Shown here: positions 53,068-62,715 of the stretch, in pieces
Position numbering within the stretch: the stretch's first letter is position 1
Layout: each line of letters opens with the position of its first letter
NCBI RefSeq assembly: GCF_036325985.1
Contig: NZ_JAUHLI010000003.1
Span: forward strand, 203,454 to 267,453
DNA: 64,000 bases
Source: Alkalimonas cellulosilytica
GTDB lineage: Bacteria; Pseudomonadota; Gammaproteobacteria; Enterobacterales; Alteromonadaceae
Direction: 5' to 3'
The notes under the pieces: generated by a model
What the model was told of the DNA's origin: nothing
Databases searched by the model: none
Seen by the model: the letters and a program-made list of their open reading frames with translations, nothing else
Made by a program: the position numbers and the translations under genes

Positions 53068-53544
53068 TCAACGCACCCGAAGTTCAAGTCCAAGCCGGCT
53101 GCTCCAGCCGAGGGATTTGCGTTGCACCCGTCCTTGTGCATCCAGTACATAATAGGTTGGAAAACCTCGGATTTGATAATCCTGCAGCATCTGCTCATTG
53201 CCAAGCAATACCGGCATGCTCAGGTTCAAATCGGCAACAAAATCCTGCACTTCGTCCGGGCTCTGATAGCTCAGCGCTACCGCAACAATATTCCAACCGT
53301 CGCGTTGCAGAGCTTCCAGGTTGGGCATGCTGTATTTACAGATGCTGCACCAGGGGGAAAAAAAGTACAATACGGTGGGTTTGCCCAGCAGATCATCCCT
53401 GCTCAGCCAGTCATGCTCTAAAGTTCGATGGTAAAACATTGGGGCCTGAGTATCAGCTGCCAGCAAAGCGCGCTCCCGAAACCAGGACACGACTTGCACT
53501 ACCAATACCACAGCAATCAGATGCAACAATAAAGAACGAAGCAT
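53068..53544 (-). CDS. Membrane-anchored thioredoxin-like protein
   Basis: A 158-aa TlpA/AhpC-like redoxin. A single N-terminal helix (LLLHLIAVVLVVQVVSW) places the domain in the periplasm; it then has FFSPWCSICKYSMPNLEAL, a CxxC active site (CSIC), and a C-terminal GFPTYYVLDAQGRVQ. The ATG at 53544 with GGTGAT upstream is preferred to the open frame from 53577. A 13-bp hairpin lies immediately upstream. Role: thiol redox exchange, partner unknown. Confidence 0.86.
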   Translation of the reverse strand: MLRSLLLHLIAVVLVVQVVSWFRERALLAADTQAPMFYHRTLEHDWLSRDDLLGKPTVLYFFSPWCSICKYSMPNLEALQRDGWNIVAVALSYQSPDEVQDFVADLNLSMPVLLGNEQMLQDYQIRGFPTYYVLDAQGRVQRKSLGWSSRLGLELRVR

Positions 53545-53556
53545 GGCAATCACCGT

Positions 53557-53586
53557 AGTACCAGCTTGTAACAACAAGCTGGTACT
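53557..53586. other. Long perfect hairpin between DUF3466 and redoxin genes
   Basis: AGTACCAGCTTGT / ACAAGCTGGTACT, a perfect 13-bp inverted repeat with a 4-nt loop, 12 bp after the DUF3466 stop and 12 bp before the redoxin ATG. No T-run follows, so it is not a typical terminator. It could be an operator, an RNA processing hairpin or a translational control element for the redoxin gene. Confidence 0.6.
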
Positions 53587-53598
53587 AGCCAGTTTAGG

Positions 53599-55425
53599 TT
53601 AGGAAAGCTTCTGACTGCGGCTACGGCTACGACGCCACAATACCAACAAAGACAGGGCAAAAGCAGACCAGAGCGAACCTGAGGCACTATTGCGTTTATA
53701 GGTTAACTCATTTTCTACGCCACAAGCACTCGGGGTGCCATTGGCAATAGGGGTTAACTTAACCGCCCGAGCCTGGAACTCAGATCGTGGGTTGCCATCT
53801 TCATCCACAATAACCTCTCCGAAAGAGTTGCGCAGGGGTACTTCGGTGACGGCGGTGGCCAGAATTTCATTGCTGTTATTGATGCTGCTGGCTTCTACCA
53901 GGGTATAGCCGCTGTCACATGCCAGGTAGGTATTCAGATCGACAAAACTACCATCCGCCATGTTGTACATAAAAGCACGTTGCCGCTTGGCCGACGCGAT
54001 CACAGCCTCGGTTCTGCCAACAATAACGCCTTGATCATTAATGGCCTGAGGCACGGTATTGGCACTAATAAAGAAGTCTTCAGGAAATTCGATGCTGCTG
54101 CTGTTTATATCGTAGGTAAACATCCGGTTACGAGCTTGCCCCGAAACAAACTTGGTGGCATAACCAACCACGATGTTGTTGTTGTTCACCGCCGTCGCCA
54201 CACTTTGCAGCCATTCCCGATCATCCGATGCAAAAATCGGCAGCACCTGACCATCGATAAAAATCGAGGCCCGATCGCTTGAGTACATGTTTTCATCGGT
54301 AAACCGAAATCCTGTCCAGGGGTCGATCCGCTCTGTGCGAATCACATCGCTGGAGTCGGAATAAGTGGACACCCCAACAATAACCCCTTGATTGTTAAGG
54401 CCATTAGCCCGGCTGCTGTACTGAATATCTGGCAATTCGGTTTCAGGGTGGGCTTCATTACTGCCTTTATCCCCTAAAAAGCCCAAAACCTGCGGCTCTG
54501 AAATGGTTAAATCACTGTTTAATTGCCACACCATGGCTCTGTTGACATAGCCACTGCTGATACTATGCAGATAATGCAAGCAGTTTTCGATGGGTGCTGA
54601 AAAGCCGGTACAGTTTTCTTCCACCAGGGTGACAAAGTTTTCACGGGCGCTGACGCTGCCACTGCCAATAATCAGACCTTCATCGCTGATGGCCTGGGCA
54701 GTACTCAGGCCACCACCCAACTCAGCATACACCGGGGTCAGTATTAAACGCTCATTCCCAACACGCACTACTCCCAAACGCTGAGCACCGGCTGGACGCC
54801 AAATCTGATGCTCGGTAGCTTCAGGGATCTCATCACCATCATCTACCGACTCAGGATCCGTGGTGCGAACAAAATCAATGTACTCAAAAGGAGGCGTTGC
54901 ATACCCCACCTGAATATTCTGGTTATTTTGCCCCGTTACCAACTCATCATTACCAATTTGGGCTGCAGTGCCGCGAAACTGCAACAGCTCAACCCCTTGG
55001 CCCTGCTCAATAAAAGCTGCCGTGGTCGTCACCGGCTGCAAGGCATAACGATCCACCAGATTGTTGAATCGATTCTCCAAAGTGGTGTTGAGGTTGTTGT
55101 ACTGAGTGGGCCAGTTCAGCAAGAAAGAATACAAAATAGCATGGGTCTCGGCCGTCAGTTCGCCGCTTTTTAACTGCGCCAACTGCTCTTCACTAAACTG
55201 AGCAGCGACCACTTCGTTGTCAAAGTCAATTTTGCTGATATCAATATCGATGGCATAGAGCTGACGGCCATTCAGAACCGCCACGCCCTGGTCATTCACC
55301 GATGTCGCGTAGGTAGCACGCGCATCGACAACCTCGCCTAAGTCAACCACCTGATACACCGCAGCTGAAGTACTAAAGGCGGTCAGTAAAGGCAGCAAGG
55401 CCAGGTTGATGGGTGATAATTTCAT
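53599..55425 (-). CDS. Secreted DUF3466 protein with C-terminal membrane tail
   Basis: A 608-aa exported protein. A signal peptide (KLSPINLALLPLLTAFSTS, cleavage near SAAVYQV) is followed by repeated beta-rich segments with recurring INDQG/VNNN.. turns (INDQGVIVGRTEAVIAS, LNNQGVIVGVSTYSDS). The C-terminus SLWSAFALSLLVLWRRSRSR is a short hydrophobic helix followed by an Arg-rich end, resembling the sorting tails called GlyGly-CTERM in marine gammaproteobacteria, though the Gly-Gly itself is weak here. Function unknown. It follows uup by 28 bp. Confidence 0.8.
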   Translation of the reverse strand: MKLSPINLALLPLLTAFSTSAAVYQVVDLGEVVDARATYATSVNDQGVAVLNGRQLYAIDIDISKIDFDNEVVAAQFSEEQLAQLKSGELTAETHAILYSFLLNWPTQYNNLNTTLENRFNNLVDRYALQPVTTTAAFIEQGQGVELLQFRGTAAQIGNDELVTGQNNQNIQVGYATPPFEYIDFVRTTDPESVDDGDEIPEATEHQIWRPAGAQRLGVVRVGNERLILTPVYAELGGGLSTAQAISDEGLIIGSGSVSARENFVTLVEENCTGFSAPIENCLHYLHSISSGYVNRAMVWQLNSDLTISEPQVLGFLGDKGSNEAHPETELPDIQYSSRANGLNNQGVIVGVSTYSDSSDVIRTERIDPWTGFRFTDENMYSSDRASIFIDGQVLPIFASDDREWLQSVATAVNNNNIVVGYATKFVSGQARNRMFTYDINSSSIEFPEDFFISANTVPQAINDQGVIVGRTEAVIASAKRQRAFMYNMADGSFVDLNTYLACDSGYTLVEASSINNSNEILATAVTEVPLRNSFGEVIVDEDGNPRSEFQARAVKLTPIANGTPSACGVENELTYKRNSASGSLWSAFALSLLVLWRRSRSRSQKLS

Positions 55426-55453
55426 GCAAAAACCCCTATAATACGTCTGTTTA

Positions 55454-57352
55454 TTATGCTTCTAAAATTTCCCAGCGCTCGTAAGCATGCGCCAGCTTCG
55501 ACTCAAGTTCAGCAAGTTGGTTCAACACAGCTTGTGTTTGTTCAATCGGGCTGGTAAAAAAATCCGGTGCGTTCACTTGTTGCTGCAGCTCGGCCAGTTG
55601 TGTTTCCAGTGTTTCAATTAAAGCGGGCAATTGTTCCAGCTCGCGCTTTTCTTTAAAGGACAACTTCCGCTCGGTGCTAACCGCCAGCTTGTCTGCTTTT
55701 TTCACTGCAGCTTCTGGCGCAGGCGCTGCTTTTGCTGGCTTTGCGGCAGTGCCGGCTTGTTGTGCCTGCCAGCGTACCACATCATCGTAACCACCGGTAA
55801 TATCCACGATGGTACCACGACCGGCAAACAACAAACTACTGGTGACGGTGTTATTGACAAACTCCCGGTCGTGACTGACCAGAATCACCGTGCCCTGATA
55901 CTGCTGCAGAATGTCTTCCAGCAGCTCCAGCGTTTCAACATCCAGATCATTGGTTGGCTCATCCAGGATCAGCAGATTGCTGGGTTTGGCAAACAAGCGT
56001 GCCAACAGCAGGCGGTTTTTCTCGCCACCAGATAATGCCCTCACCGGCGTGCGGCTCCGGGCTGGTGGGAACAAAAAGTCCTGCAGGTAGCTCAGCACAT
56101 GGCGACTCTGGCCATTTTGCATCACTTCCTGACGGCCATCAGCGACATTGTCCTGCACCGTGGCATCCAGATCCAGCGCCTGACGATGCTGGTCGAAATA
56201 GGCGACTTCCAGATTTGAGCCCCGCTTGATGCTGCCCTGCTCCGGCTCCAACTCACCCAGCAAGAGTTTAATCAAGGTTGACTTGCCAACCCCATTAGGT
56301 CCTATCAACGCCAGCCGGTCACCGCGCATCACCAGCAAGTCCAACTTATTCAGCAGTGGCTCACCACCAAAGCTATGACACAGCTGTTTGGCTTCAAACA
56401 CCAATTTGCCGGAGCGCTCGGCCTGCTCGATGGCAAACTCGACCTTGCCTAAACTTTCTACCCGGGCGGCGCGCTCTTTACGCAAAGCTTTCAGTGCCCG
56501 TACCCGGCCTTCGTTGCGGGTGCGCCGTGCTTTGATGCCCTGGCGGATCCAGACTTCTTCTTCAGCCAGCTTTTTATCGAACAGCGCATTGTGCTGTTGC
56601 TCGTCTTCCAGGATTTTTTGCTTGCGATCCAGATACTGCTGGTAATCGCCAGGGTGTGAAGTGAGCTGACCGCGATCCAAATCGATAATACGGGTAGCTA
56701 AAGCGCGGATAAAGGCCCGGTCGTGCGAGATAAAAATAATGGCGCCTTTAAACTCTTTTAAAAAACCTTCCAGCCATTGAATCGCCGCGATATCCAGATG
56801 GTTAGTGGGTTCATCCAGCAGCAGAATATCCGGCTTGGCTACCAAAGCCCTTGCCAGGGCAGCTTTACGCAGCCAGCCGCCGGAAAGCGAGGCCAGGTTT
56901 GCTTCAGGCTCCATGGCAAACTGCTGGCAGAGTGCGGTTACGCGTGCTTCCAACGACCAGCCATCGCGGCTATCGAGCTCGGCTTGCAACTGCTCGAACA
57001 AACGCATTTGCTGGGGATTTTCGGCATCGAGCGCTTCCGATAGCTGATAAAACTGTTGCAGTTTATCGGCCAGATCGCCGGCACCTTCGCGAATAAAGTC
57101 GGCGATGCGGGTGTCCATTTTCGCGGGAGGGTCTTGCTCCAGACGGCTTAATACCACACCGGTTGGCAGCACCACCTGACCATCATCCAGGCTTTGCTGA
57201 CCGGTCAGCACTTTTAGAAAGGTCGATTTACCGGCGCCATTGCGCCCGACCAGACAAACCCGTTCGCCACTGAATAAACTAAAATCCACCTTATCCAGTA
57301 CCGGATGGGTACCAAAGGCCAGACAGGCCTGCTGAAAACGTAATACTTCCAC
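55454..57352 (-). CDS. uup: Uup, ABC-F type ATPase
   Basis: A 632-aa soluble ABC-F protein, probably acting on ribosomes. Two nucleotide-binding domains: Walker A GRNGAGKST and GPNGVGKST, signature ASLSGGWLRK and ALSGGEKNRLLL, Walker B LLLDEPTNHLD and LILDEPTNDLD. The C-terminal tail from about 540 (KPAKAAPAPEAAVKK onward) is charged and coiled-coil, as in Uup. It follows the small glutaredoxin-like gene by 2 bp. Confidence 0.94.
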   Translation of the reverse strand: MEVLRFQQACLAFGTHPVLDKVDFSLFSGERVCLVGRNGAGKSTFLKVLTGQQSLDDGQVVLPTGVVLSRLEQDPPAKMDTRIADFIREGAGDLADKLQQFYQLSEALDAENPQQMRLFEQLQAELDSRDGWSLEARVTALCQQFAMEPEANLASLSGGWLRKAALARALVAKPDILLLDEPTNHLDIAAIQWLEGFLKEFKGAIIFISHDRAFIRALATRIIDLDRGQLTSHPGDYQQYLDRKQKILEDEQQHNALFDKKLAEEEVWIRQGIKARRTRNEGRVRALKALRKERAARVESLGKVEFAIEQAERSGKLVFEAKQLCHSFGGEPLLNKLDLLVMRGDRLALIGPNGVGKSTLIKLLLGELEPEQGSIKRGSNLEVAYFDQHRQALDLDATVQDNVADGRQEVMQNGQSRHVLSYLQDFLFPPARSRTPVRALSGGEKNRLLLARLFAKPSNLLILDEPTNDLDVETLELLEDILQQYQGTVILVSHDREFVNNTVTSSLLFAGRGTIVDITGGYDDVVRWQAQQAGTAAKPAKAAPAPEAAVKKADKLAVSTERKLSFKEKRELEQLPALIETLETQLAELQQQVNAPDFFTSPIEQTQAVLNQLAELESKLAHAYERWEILEA

Positions 57353-57354
57353 CG

Positions 57355-57606
57355 TTATTGTTCCTGTACCTGTTGTTGCAGCCAGGCCATCAGTTGCGCC
57401 TGGTCAAAGGGCCAGCCCAGTGTGGCCTTGCTGTGGCGGCAAGCCACGACCGGGATCAAGACCCGGTATTGCTCAAATAACTGCTCATGGTCCACGATAT
57501 CCAGCACCTGATACTGGCCAGCTAAACCTGCATCCACTAGCATCTGCTCGGCTTGCTCACACAGATGACAGCCCCAGGTGCTGTAGAGTTCAAACCGTAC
57601 AGTCAT
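57355..57606 (-). CDS. Glutaredoxin-like (DUF836) protein
   Basis: An 83-aa thioredoxin-fold protein: FELYSTWGCHLCEQAEQML with a CxxC (CHLC) and LIPVVACRHSKATLGWPFD (cis-Pro region). Such small proteins commonly accompany rlmL and uup. It starts 4 bp inside the rlmL stop and precedes uup. The redox partner is unknown. Confidence 0.88.
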   Translation of the reverse strand: MTVRFELYSTWGCHLCEQAEQMLVDAGLAGQYQVLDIVDHEQLFEQYRVLIPVVACRHSKATLGWPFDQAQLMAWLQQQVQEQ

Positions 57607-59717
57607 CGGCTCAGCTCAAAACAGACATGAATGTGCGGATTGCGCTTAAAGTCTTCCGGCAAGGTTGCCGCCGAAATATCTTTCACCTGCCAACCATCGG
57701 CTTCAAGCGCCTGATAATCCAATTTAAAGCGGCGCTTGTTGTTGGAGAAAATCACTACACCGCCTTCTTTCAGCCGGTATTTGACCAGCTCCAGCAGTTT
57801 GACGTGATCGCGCTGCACATCCCAGCTGTCCTGCATCCGCTTGGAGTTTGAGAAAGTTGGAGGATCGACAAAAATCAGATCGTACTGCTGCTGGCAACGG
57901 GTAAGCCACTGCAAACAATCGGCTTGCTCAAACTGGTACTGATGACCGTGCAAGCCATTCAGTAAAAAGTTACGCTTGGCCCAGTCCAGATAGGTATTGG
58001 ACATATCCACGGTAGTGACTGAGCTGGCGCCGCCAATGGCTGCGTGCACCGAGGCCGTGCCGGTGTAGGCAAATAAATTCAATACCGACTTGCCTTGGGC
58101 CATCTGCTGAATGCGCTGGCGGGTAATGCGGTGGTCCAAAAACAAGCCCGTATCCAGATAATCGCGCAGATTCACCCAGAGTTTGGCACCGTATTCCTGT
58201 ACCTCTTTGTACTGGCCTTGCTGTTGCAAGGCTTGATACTGTTTGGTGCCTTTTTGCCGCTCCCGCACTTTCAGCACCATTTGCTCCGGCTTAATGCCAA
58301 GCACCTGTGGCACCTGATTCACCACATCGAACAAACGCTTTTGCGCCACATCTTCATTCACTGAAGCTGGCGGTGCGTATTCATGCACCACCACTTCACC
58401 GTCGTACCAGTCGACCGCCACGTTGTATTCCGGAATATCGGCATCGTACAGCCGGTAGCAACGGATGTTTTCCCGCTCCGCCCATTTTTTCAGCTGTTTG
58501 CGGTTTTTAATAAGCCGGTTGCCAAAGGAGCTGCTTTCAGTAAAAAACAACGCCGGCGCTTCGGCATTGCGGCTTTGCACCTGCTTTTCAGTCAGTTCAA
58601 ACAGGCTGAACTCGCAATCGAGTGGGCCATTACTAAATTGGTAGCTTTTGCTGCGTGCCAGCTTCAGGGCCCGCAGTAAATCCTGATTCGAGGTGATAAT
58701 CGCCAGGCGCCAGCCTACATAATGCTGCTTTAACGCCACTGAAAAACGGGTATAGAGTGGGATCAGCGCCGGTAAGTCCCCTAGCCGCTCGCCATAAGGC
58801 GGATTGGTGACAATCACCCCTGGCTCTTTGGAAACGGCAACATCCAGTGCCGTGGCATCGCCTTCCATAAAAGTAATCAATTCAGCCACACCAGCATTGC
58901 TGGCATTGCGCAGGGCTTTTTGCAGCACCTGCGGATCTTTATCCAGCCCATACAGCAGGCCAGTGGCCAGTTCTGTTTTAGCGGCCAACGCCTCTTTACG
59001 CAGGCTTTGCCACAGTGCCGGCCTGTGGCCGGGCCAGCCTTCAAAAGCAAAGTGCTGCCGCTGCAAGCCCGGTGCCCTGTTGGTAGCGATAAGCGCAGCT
59101 TCAATCAATAAGGTACCACTGCCACAGAAGGGATCGAACAGCACCTGATCATGCTTCCAGCCGGAGCGCAGCACCAGGGCAGCAGCCAAATGTTCTTTCA
59201 GTGGCGCTTCACCCTGGCCAAAACGGTAACCGCGCTGATGCAGCGATGGTCCGGAGAAGTCCTGCAAGAAATGAAAGGCTTTATTGCTGATACGCACCTG
59301 AAAACGGACATCCGGCTGTTGCCGATCCACATTGGGTCGTTCATTGGTTTCACGGCGAAACTGATCGACAATGGCATCTTTTACGCGCAAGGCACCAAAC
59401 TGGGTGTTATCGATGGTTGGGTGCTTGCCTACACAGTCAATGGCAATGGATTGCTGCACCGACATCAGTTCAGTCCACTTTAGCTGGCTGGCGACCTGAT
59501 ACACATCAGTGCTGTTATCGACCATTTCAGTATGCAAGTGCCGCAGAATACGGGTAGCCAGTCGCGACCACAAGCACAGCTGATACGCCGTTTTTAGATC
59601 GGCCTTAAACCGCACTACCCCCATGGTCATCTTAACCACTTCGCCCTGATGCTGACGGATCTCATCCGCCAGTAATTCCTCCACACCTTTGGAGGTTAAT
59701 GCCCAAAATTCCAGCAT
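57603..59717 (-). CDS. rlmL: RlmKL, bifunctional 23S rRNA methyltransferase
   Basis: Methylates G2445 (N2) and G2069 (N7) of 23S rRNA. The 704-aa protein has an N-terminal THUMP domain (WALTSKGVEELLADEIRQ), an RlmL methyltransferase domain (LFDPFCGSGTLLIEAALIA, VTNPPYGERLGDL), and a C-terminal RlmK domain (VLNLFAYTGTASVHAA, IFVDPPTFSNSKRM). Length matches E. coli (702). It is the first gene of the long minus-strand run, 201 bp from the first tRNA-fMet. Confidence 0.96.
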   Translation of the reverse strand: MLEFWALTSKGVEELLADEIRQHQGEVVKMTMGVVRFKADLKTAYQLCLWSRLATRILRHLHTEMVDNSTDVYQVASQLKWTELMSVQQSIAIDCVGKHPTIDNTQFGALRVKDAIVDQFRRETNERPNVDRQQPDVRFQVRISNKAFHFLQDFSGPSLHQRGYRFGQGEAPLKEHLAAALVLRSGWKHDQVLFDPFCGSGTLLIEAALIATNRAPGLQRQHFAFEGWPGHRPALWQSLRKEALAAKTELATGLLYGLDKDPQVLQKALRNASNAGVAELITFMEGDATALDVAVSKEPGVIVTNPPYGERLGDLPALIPLYTRFSVALKQHYVGWRLAIITSNQDLLRALKLARSKSYQFSNGPLDCEFSLFELTEKQVQSRNAEAPALFFTESSSFGNRLIKNRKQLKKWAERENIRCYRLYDADIPEYNVAVDWYDGEVVVHEYAPPASVNEDVAQKRLFDVVNQVPQVLGIKPEQMVLKVRERQKGTKQYQALQQQGQYKEVQEYGAKLWVNLRDYLDTGLFLDHRITRQRIQQMAQGKSVLNLFAYTGTASVHAAIGGASSVTTVDMSNTYLDWAKRNFLLNGLHGHQYQFEQADCLQWLTRCQQQYDLIFVDPPTFSNSKRMQDSWDVQRDHVKLLELVKYRLKEGGVVIFSNNKRRFKLDYQALEADGWQVKDISAATLPEDFKRNPHIHVCFELSR

Positions 59718-59918
59718 GCTTTGACTGCCATGAAAAAAATCGATGAGTAGTATATCAGAAGCGAAACCCGAAGACGCGCCTGAAGGGGTGAATCTTTGTT
59801 ACCTTAGCAGTGGCTTTTAGCAGCAGGTGCCGAATAAAGCAGCAAACGATTGCCATCGATTGAAATGGTGCTTGCGTCCTTAACAAAAACCCCCTATCAT
59901 TCGCCCCGCAATGACGGA

Positions 59919-59995
<77 letters not shown>

Positions 59996-60080
59996 ATTGT
60001 GACCAAGCTATTCCAAAGGTCATCAATTAACGTCTTGCAAATCAACCAATTATCTCTACTGCTCAGGGATAATTCACGGA

Positions 60081-60157
<77 letters not shown>

Positions 60158-60652
60158 CTTTACACATCGATTTAACCCACTGATTTACATTACATTCCCT
60201 TTATTGGGAAAAACTTTCGTTCCCATAACACCTACACTGTGACGGATCTGTGACAACCTCGATTGCCACAGCAAAACTTTTCCGGATCCTTTGTACCTAT
60301 AAACTGTAAAAATTGACCTTTAGGTCATTCGCCTCTGCACAAAAGCGTGTCACAACAATCTGTGACATAAAGTGATTCTAATTGATGTTAATATCGCTCT
60401 TAAAAACGATTACCGCAGAAGATCACCCACCTATAAATCAGTTAATTATATGTTCAGGGGAACATTTGATGGATTTTTTTAAACTCGTCACCGCTGTGAC
60501 AAAACTAAAATTTTATAGTACCGATTTACTCGCAAGATTTATAACTGAATCAGCGGTAGTGAAATTAGGCTGCTGTTGAACTGACCTCAAGTAAATGCTC
60601 GGGTTTTGCTCTCAACTTTTTTGATGTTTTTATAGTTGCACTTACCCGGTTT
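60158..60652. other. AT-rich non-coding stretch after the tRNA pair
   Basis: 495 bp with no well-supported gene. Structures seen: TGACCT-TT-AGGTCA at 60314-60327, TGTCACA-N6-TGTGACA at 60348-60367 (perfect 7-bp inverted arms), and two further CTGTGAC copies near 60239 and 60249. These look like operator-type repeats in a promoter. A small open frame with a ribosome site follows at 60469. No obvious tRNA remnant at the left edge beyond the intact genes. Confidence 0.5.
60469..60579 (+). CDS. Possible 36-residue peptide gene, unrecognised
   Basis: ATG preceded at proper distance by AGGGGAA; product begins DFFKLVTAVTKLKFYSTDLL and ends LGCC. It has an amphipathic, basic-hydrophobic character and lies downstream of the inverted repeats at 60314 and 60348. 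It could be a short regulatory or toxic peptide, a leader peptide, the start of a truncated core gene, or chance. Low confidence. Confidence 0.25.
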   Translation: MDFFKLVTAVTKLKFYSTDLLARFITESAVVKLGCC

Positions 60653-62713
60653 TTATTTTTTCCAAAAAACAAGCGGTTTATCAATTATTTCCTTGAAGCC
60701 TGATATAAGTAACAGTTTTTCTAACTCACTGTTTGGTTTTTGCAAGGCAATTTTTAAAACGCCTCCCTTATGCCGATTATCTAAGTGAGCCCCTCCCTGA
60801 GCAGATGCTAGAGCAATAAGGTCATCTTCAGAAAAAGCATGCTTTTTATTTATTTCTACCATTTTGCTCTGTGTGTTACGAAATATTTTAGCTTTACTAA
60901 TTATATTTGATAATGCGCTTCTGACAGAGCTTATGGGAATATTCTCAGCTATTGATGCAAGGCTCATACAAGCTTCATTCAAAGAAGAAGCATCTTGGAA
61001 GGTATTAAGATAGTCTACTACCTTCATGTATTCAGCCCCTTCCAAATCATTATAGCTTGCAGATATAACTTTATTATTTGACAAGCACTTGAATACCAAA
61101 CCACTCGATGAGCCACCAACCTCAATTATCCACCCATGTTTTTTGCTGTAACCGAACCATCCACCTGAGGTAGATTTTTCACTAAAAAATTGAATTATAC
61201 TTTTTGCAAGTTCAAGGCTAGGTGGGGTTGAGTTTAATTTCCCATTGGTAGATTCTAATGATCTTCTTTTGCGAGCCATCAGCACTTCTTCCCTTTCTAA
61301 AACCTGAGCTGCAGTTAGGCTAGGAAGACCATTTAAACTTGAATATTCCTGATAAAAAGTATGACCATTTTTATCTTTTCGGGTAACAAGAAACTTTCTT
61401 AGGTTTTTATTAGGCGTTAAATTAAATTTTGTTCTAAGAAGCTTCTCGCAAGCGTTTTGCCAATAAATAAAATGATCATGTTCTGCCAGAAAAGGTATGG
61501 CCTCAAGCTGTTGCTGACTGGATACGCTACTTACATTCTTTAAAAGCTGCGCTTGCTTACTAAGCTTGTCAATTACTCGTACACCAGAAATGCTTCCACG
61601 TAGAAACTCCAAAATAAAGTGATTTTCAAACTCCAAAACACATACTTCACAATTTGAATTAATTAGCTTATGAAACAGTAAGTCATCGGTAATGAAGTTC
61701 ATTTGCTTTAACAGCGAATAAGTCGAGGTTGGTAGAAAAACAGAAAAGCCCAAAAGTCGGTTTTGATAATTCGACCAAAATGCCACCCGTGAATTTAACT
61801 GCCTAATTTCCCATTCTTCTAGTCCGAGTTTTCCAGCAACTACTGGCTCGGTCAATTTGGCAATTAACTTACTAAAATCAGCAAATGACATAGCACCAAT
61901 TAGATCTTTGATAACTTCTTGTGCCGCATTATTAAGTTTGCTAAAACGAGAATTTATTACATATGGTGAATAAATACCGAGAATTAGTTTTAAAAGAGTT
62001 TCCTGCTGCTCGAGTTTTGCAAAAGGTATATCAACTAAAGCAGATGAAAAAAAAGTGTCTTTTTCTTCGTCATTTAATTTTGCAATGATTGTGAATAATT
62101 CATCATAACCAAACATCTTATTATTTTTAACCCAATACCGAGCCAGCCCCTTTAAAGCGTCTTTTGAATGCTTAATCTGCCCAGGTAACCCACATTTTGA
62201 AAGAACTTGGGCTGGTAACATCCTAAAGATAAGTGCTCTTTGGCATAGTTCAGACGTATCACCACTATAAATCCCCGTCAAAAGCAATGTACGCTGCTTA
62301 TCAACCTTAGCTAGATACTTTTGAAAATTTGCAAACTGCTTAACAAGCCCTTTTGAAAACGAGATTTCATGGCCATCGAGATACAGTGCAAGTCGCCAAT
62401 AAAGTAAATAACGCAATCCATGGTTTTTACAGGCAGTCTTCCATATCAATATGTTTGATGAATACTCCTGATTGTGATTCACACTGTCCCAGCGCTCTTT
62501 ACCATCAAGTAAAGCAATCCACTCAAGCACGGAGACTTGAGCATCCAACCCGGATTCAGCAAGATTTAGGATTACTGAAATATCCCTAGGTGGAAGTTCT
62601 GGCAAGCGAACATCTTTAAACAGTAAATCATCAAGCGCAGAATCTATATTTCTGGAGAGACTTTGTATTCCACTAGGTAATGGAATATCCGGAAAGTTAA
62701 GATTTAGCAGCAT
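60653..62713 (-). CDS. ZorC-like protein with EH-signature-type region
   Basis: A 686-aa protein, first unit of my Zorya reading, though not certain. Residues 90-300 are helical (YLLYWRLALYLDG near 102). Residues 308-428 resemble the EH-signature region of ZorC: RVAFWSNYQNRLLGFSVFLP, a conserved-looking Glu in FILEFLRGSISGVRV (E369), and His in AEHDHFIYWQN (H412/H414). The C-terminal 200 residues (about 480-686) are extra compared with the roughly 560-aa ZorC I recall. ZorC in type I Zorya binds DNA beside ZorD. It starts 2 bp after the zorB-like gene, on the same strand. AT-rich. No downstream ZorD. Confidence 0.55.
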   Translation of the reverse strand: MLLNLNFPDIPLPSGIQSLSRNIDSALDDLLFKDVRLPELPPRDISVILNLAESGLDAQVSVLEWIALLDGKERWDSVNHNQEYSSNILIWKTACKNHGLRYLLYWRLALYLDGHEISFSKGLVKQFANFQKYLAKVDKQRTLLLTGIYSGDTSELCQRALIFRMLPAQVLSKCGLPGQIKHSKDALKGLARYWVKNNKMFGYDELFTIIAKLNDEEKDTFFSSALVDIPFAKLEQQETLLKLILGIYSPYVINSRFSKLNNAAQEVIKDLIGAMSFADFSKLIAKLTEPVVAGKLGLEEWEIRQLNSRVAFWSNYQNRLLGFSVFLPTSTYSLLKQMNFITDDLLFHKLINSNCEVCVLEFENHFILEFLRGSISGVRVIDKLSKQAQLLKNVSSVSSQQQLEAIPFLAEHDHFIYWQNACEKLLRTKFNLTPNKNLRKFLVTRKDKNGHTFYQEYSSLNGLPSLTAAQVLEREEVLMARKRRSLESTNGKLNSTPPSLELAKSIIQFFSEKSTSGGWFGYSKKHGWIIEVGGSSSGLVFKCLSNNKVISASYNDLEGAEYMKVVDYLNTFQDASSLNEACMSLASIAENIPISSVRSALSNIISKAKIFRNTQSKMVEINKKHAFSEDDLIALASAQGGAHLDNRHKGGVLKIALQKPNSELEKLLLISGFKEIIDKPLVFWKK

Positions 62714-62715
62714 GA

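Noticed and set aside
60348..60367. CRP site before the small peptide frame
   Set aside because: A CRP site is TGTGA-N6-TCACA; here the arms are in the opposite arrangement (TGTCACA-N6-TGTGACA).
60382..60579. 65-codon frame from 60382
   Set aside because: Only the part from the ATG at 60469 has a ribosome site; the longer version begins at a codon without one.
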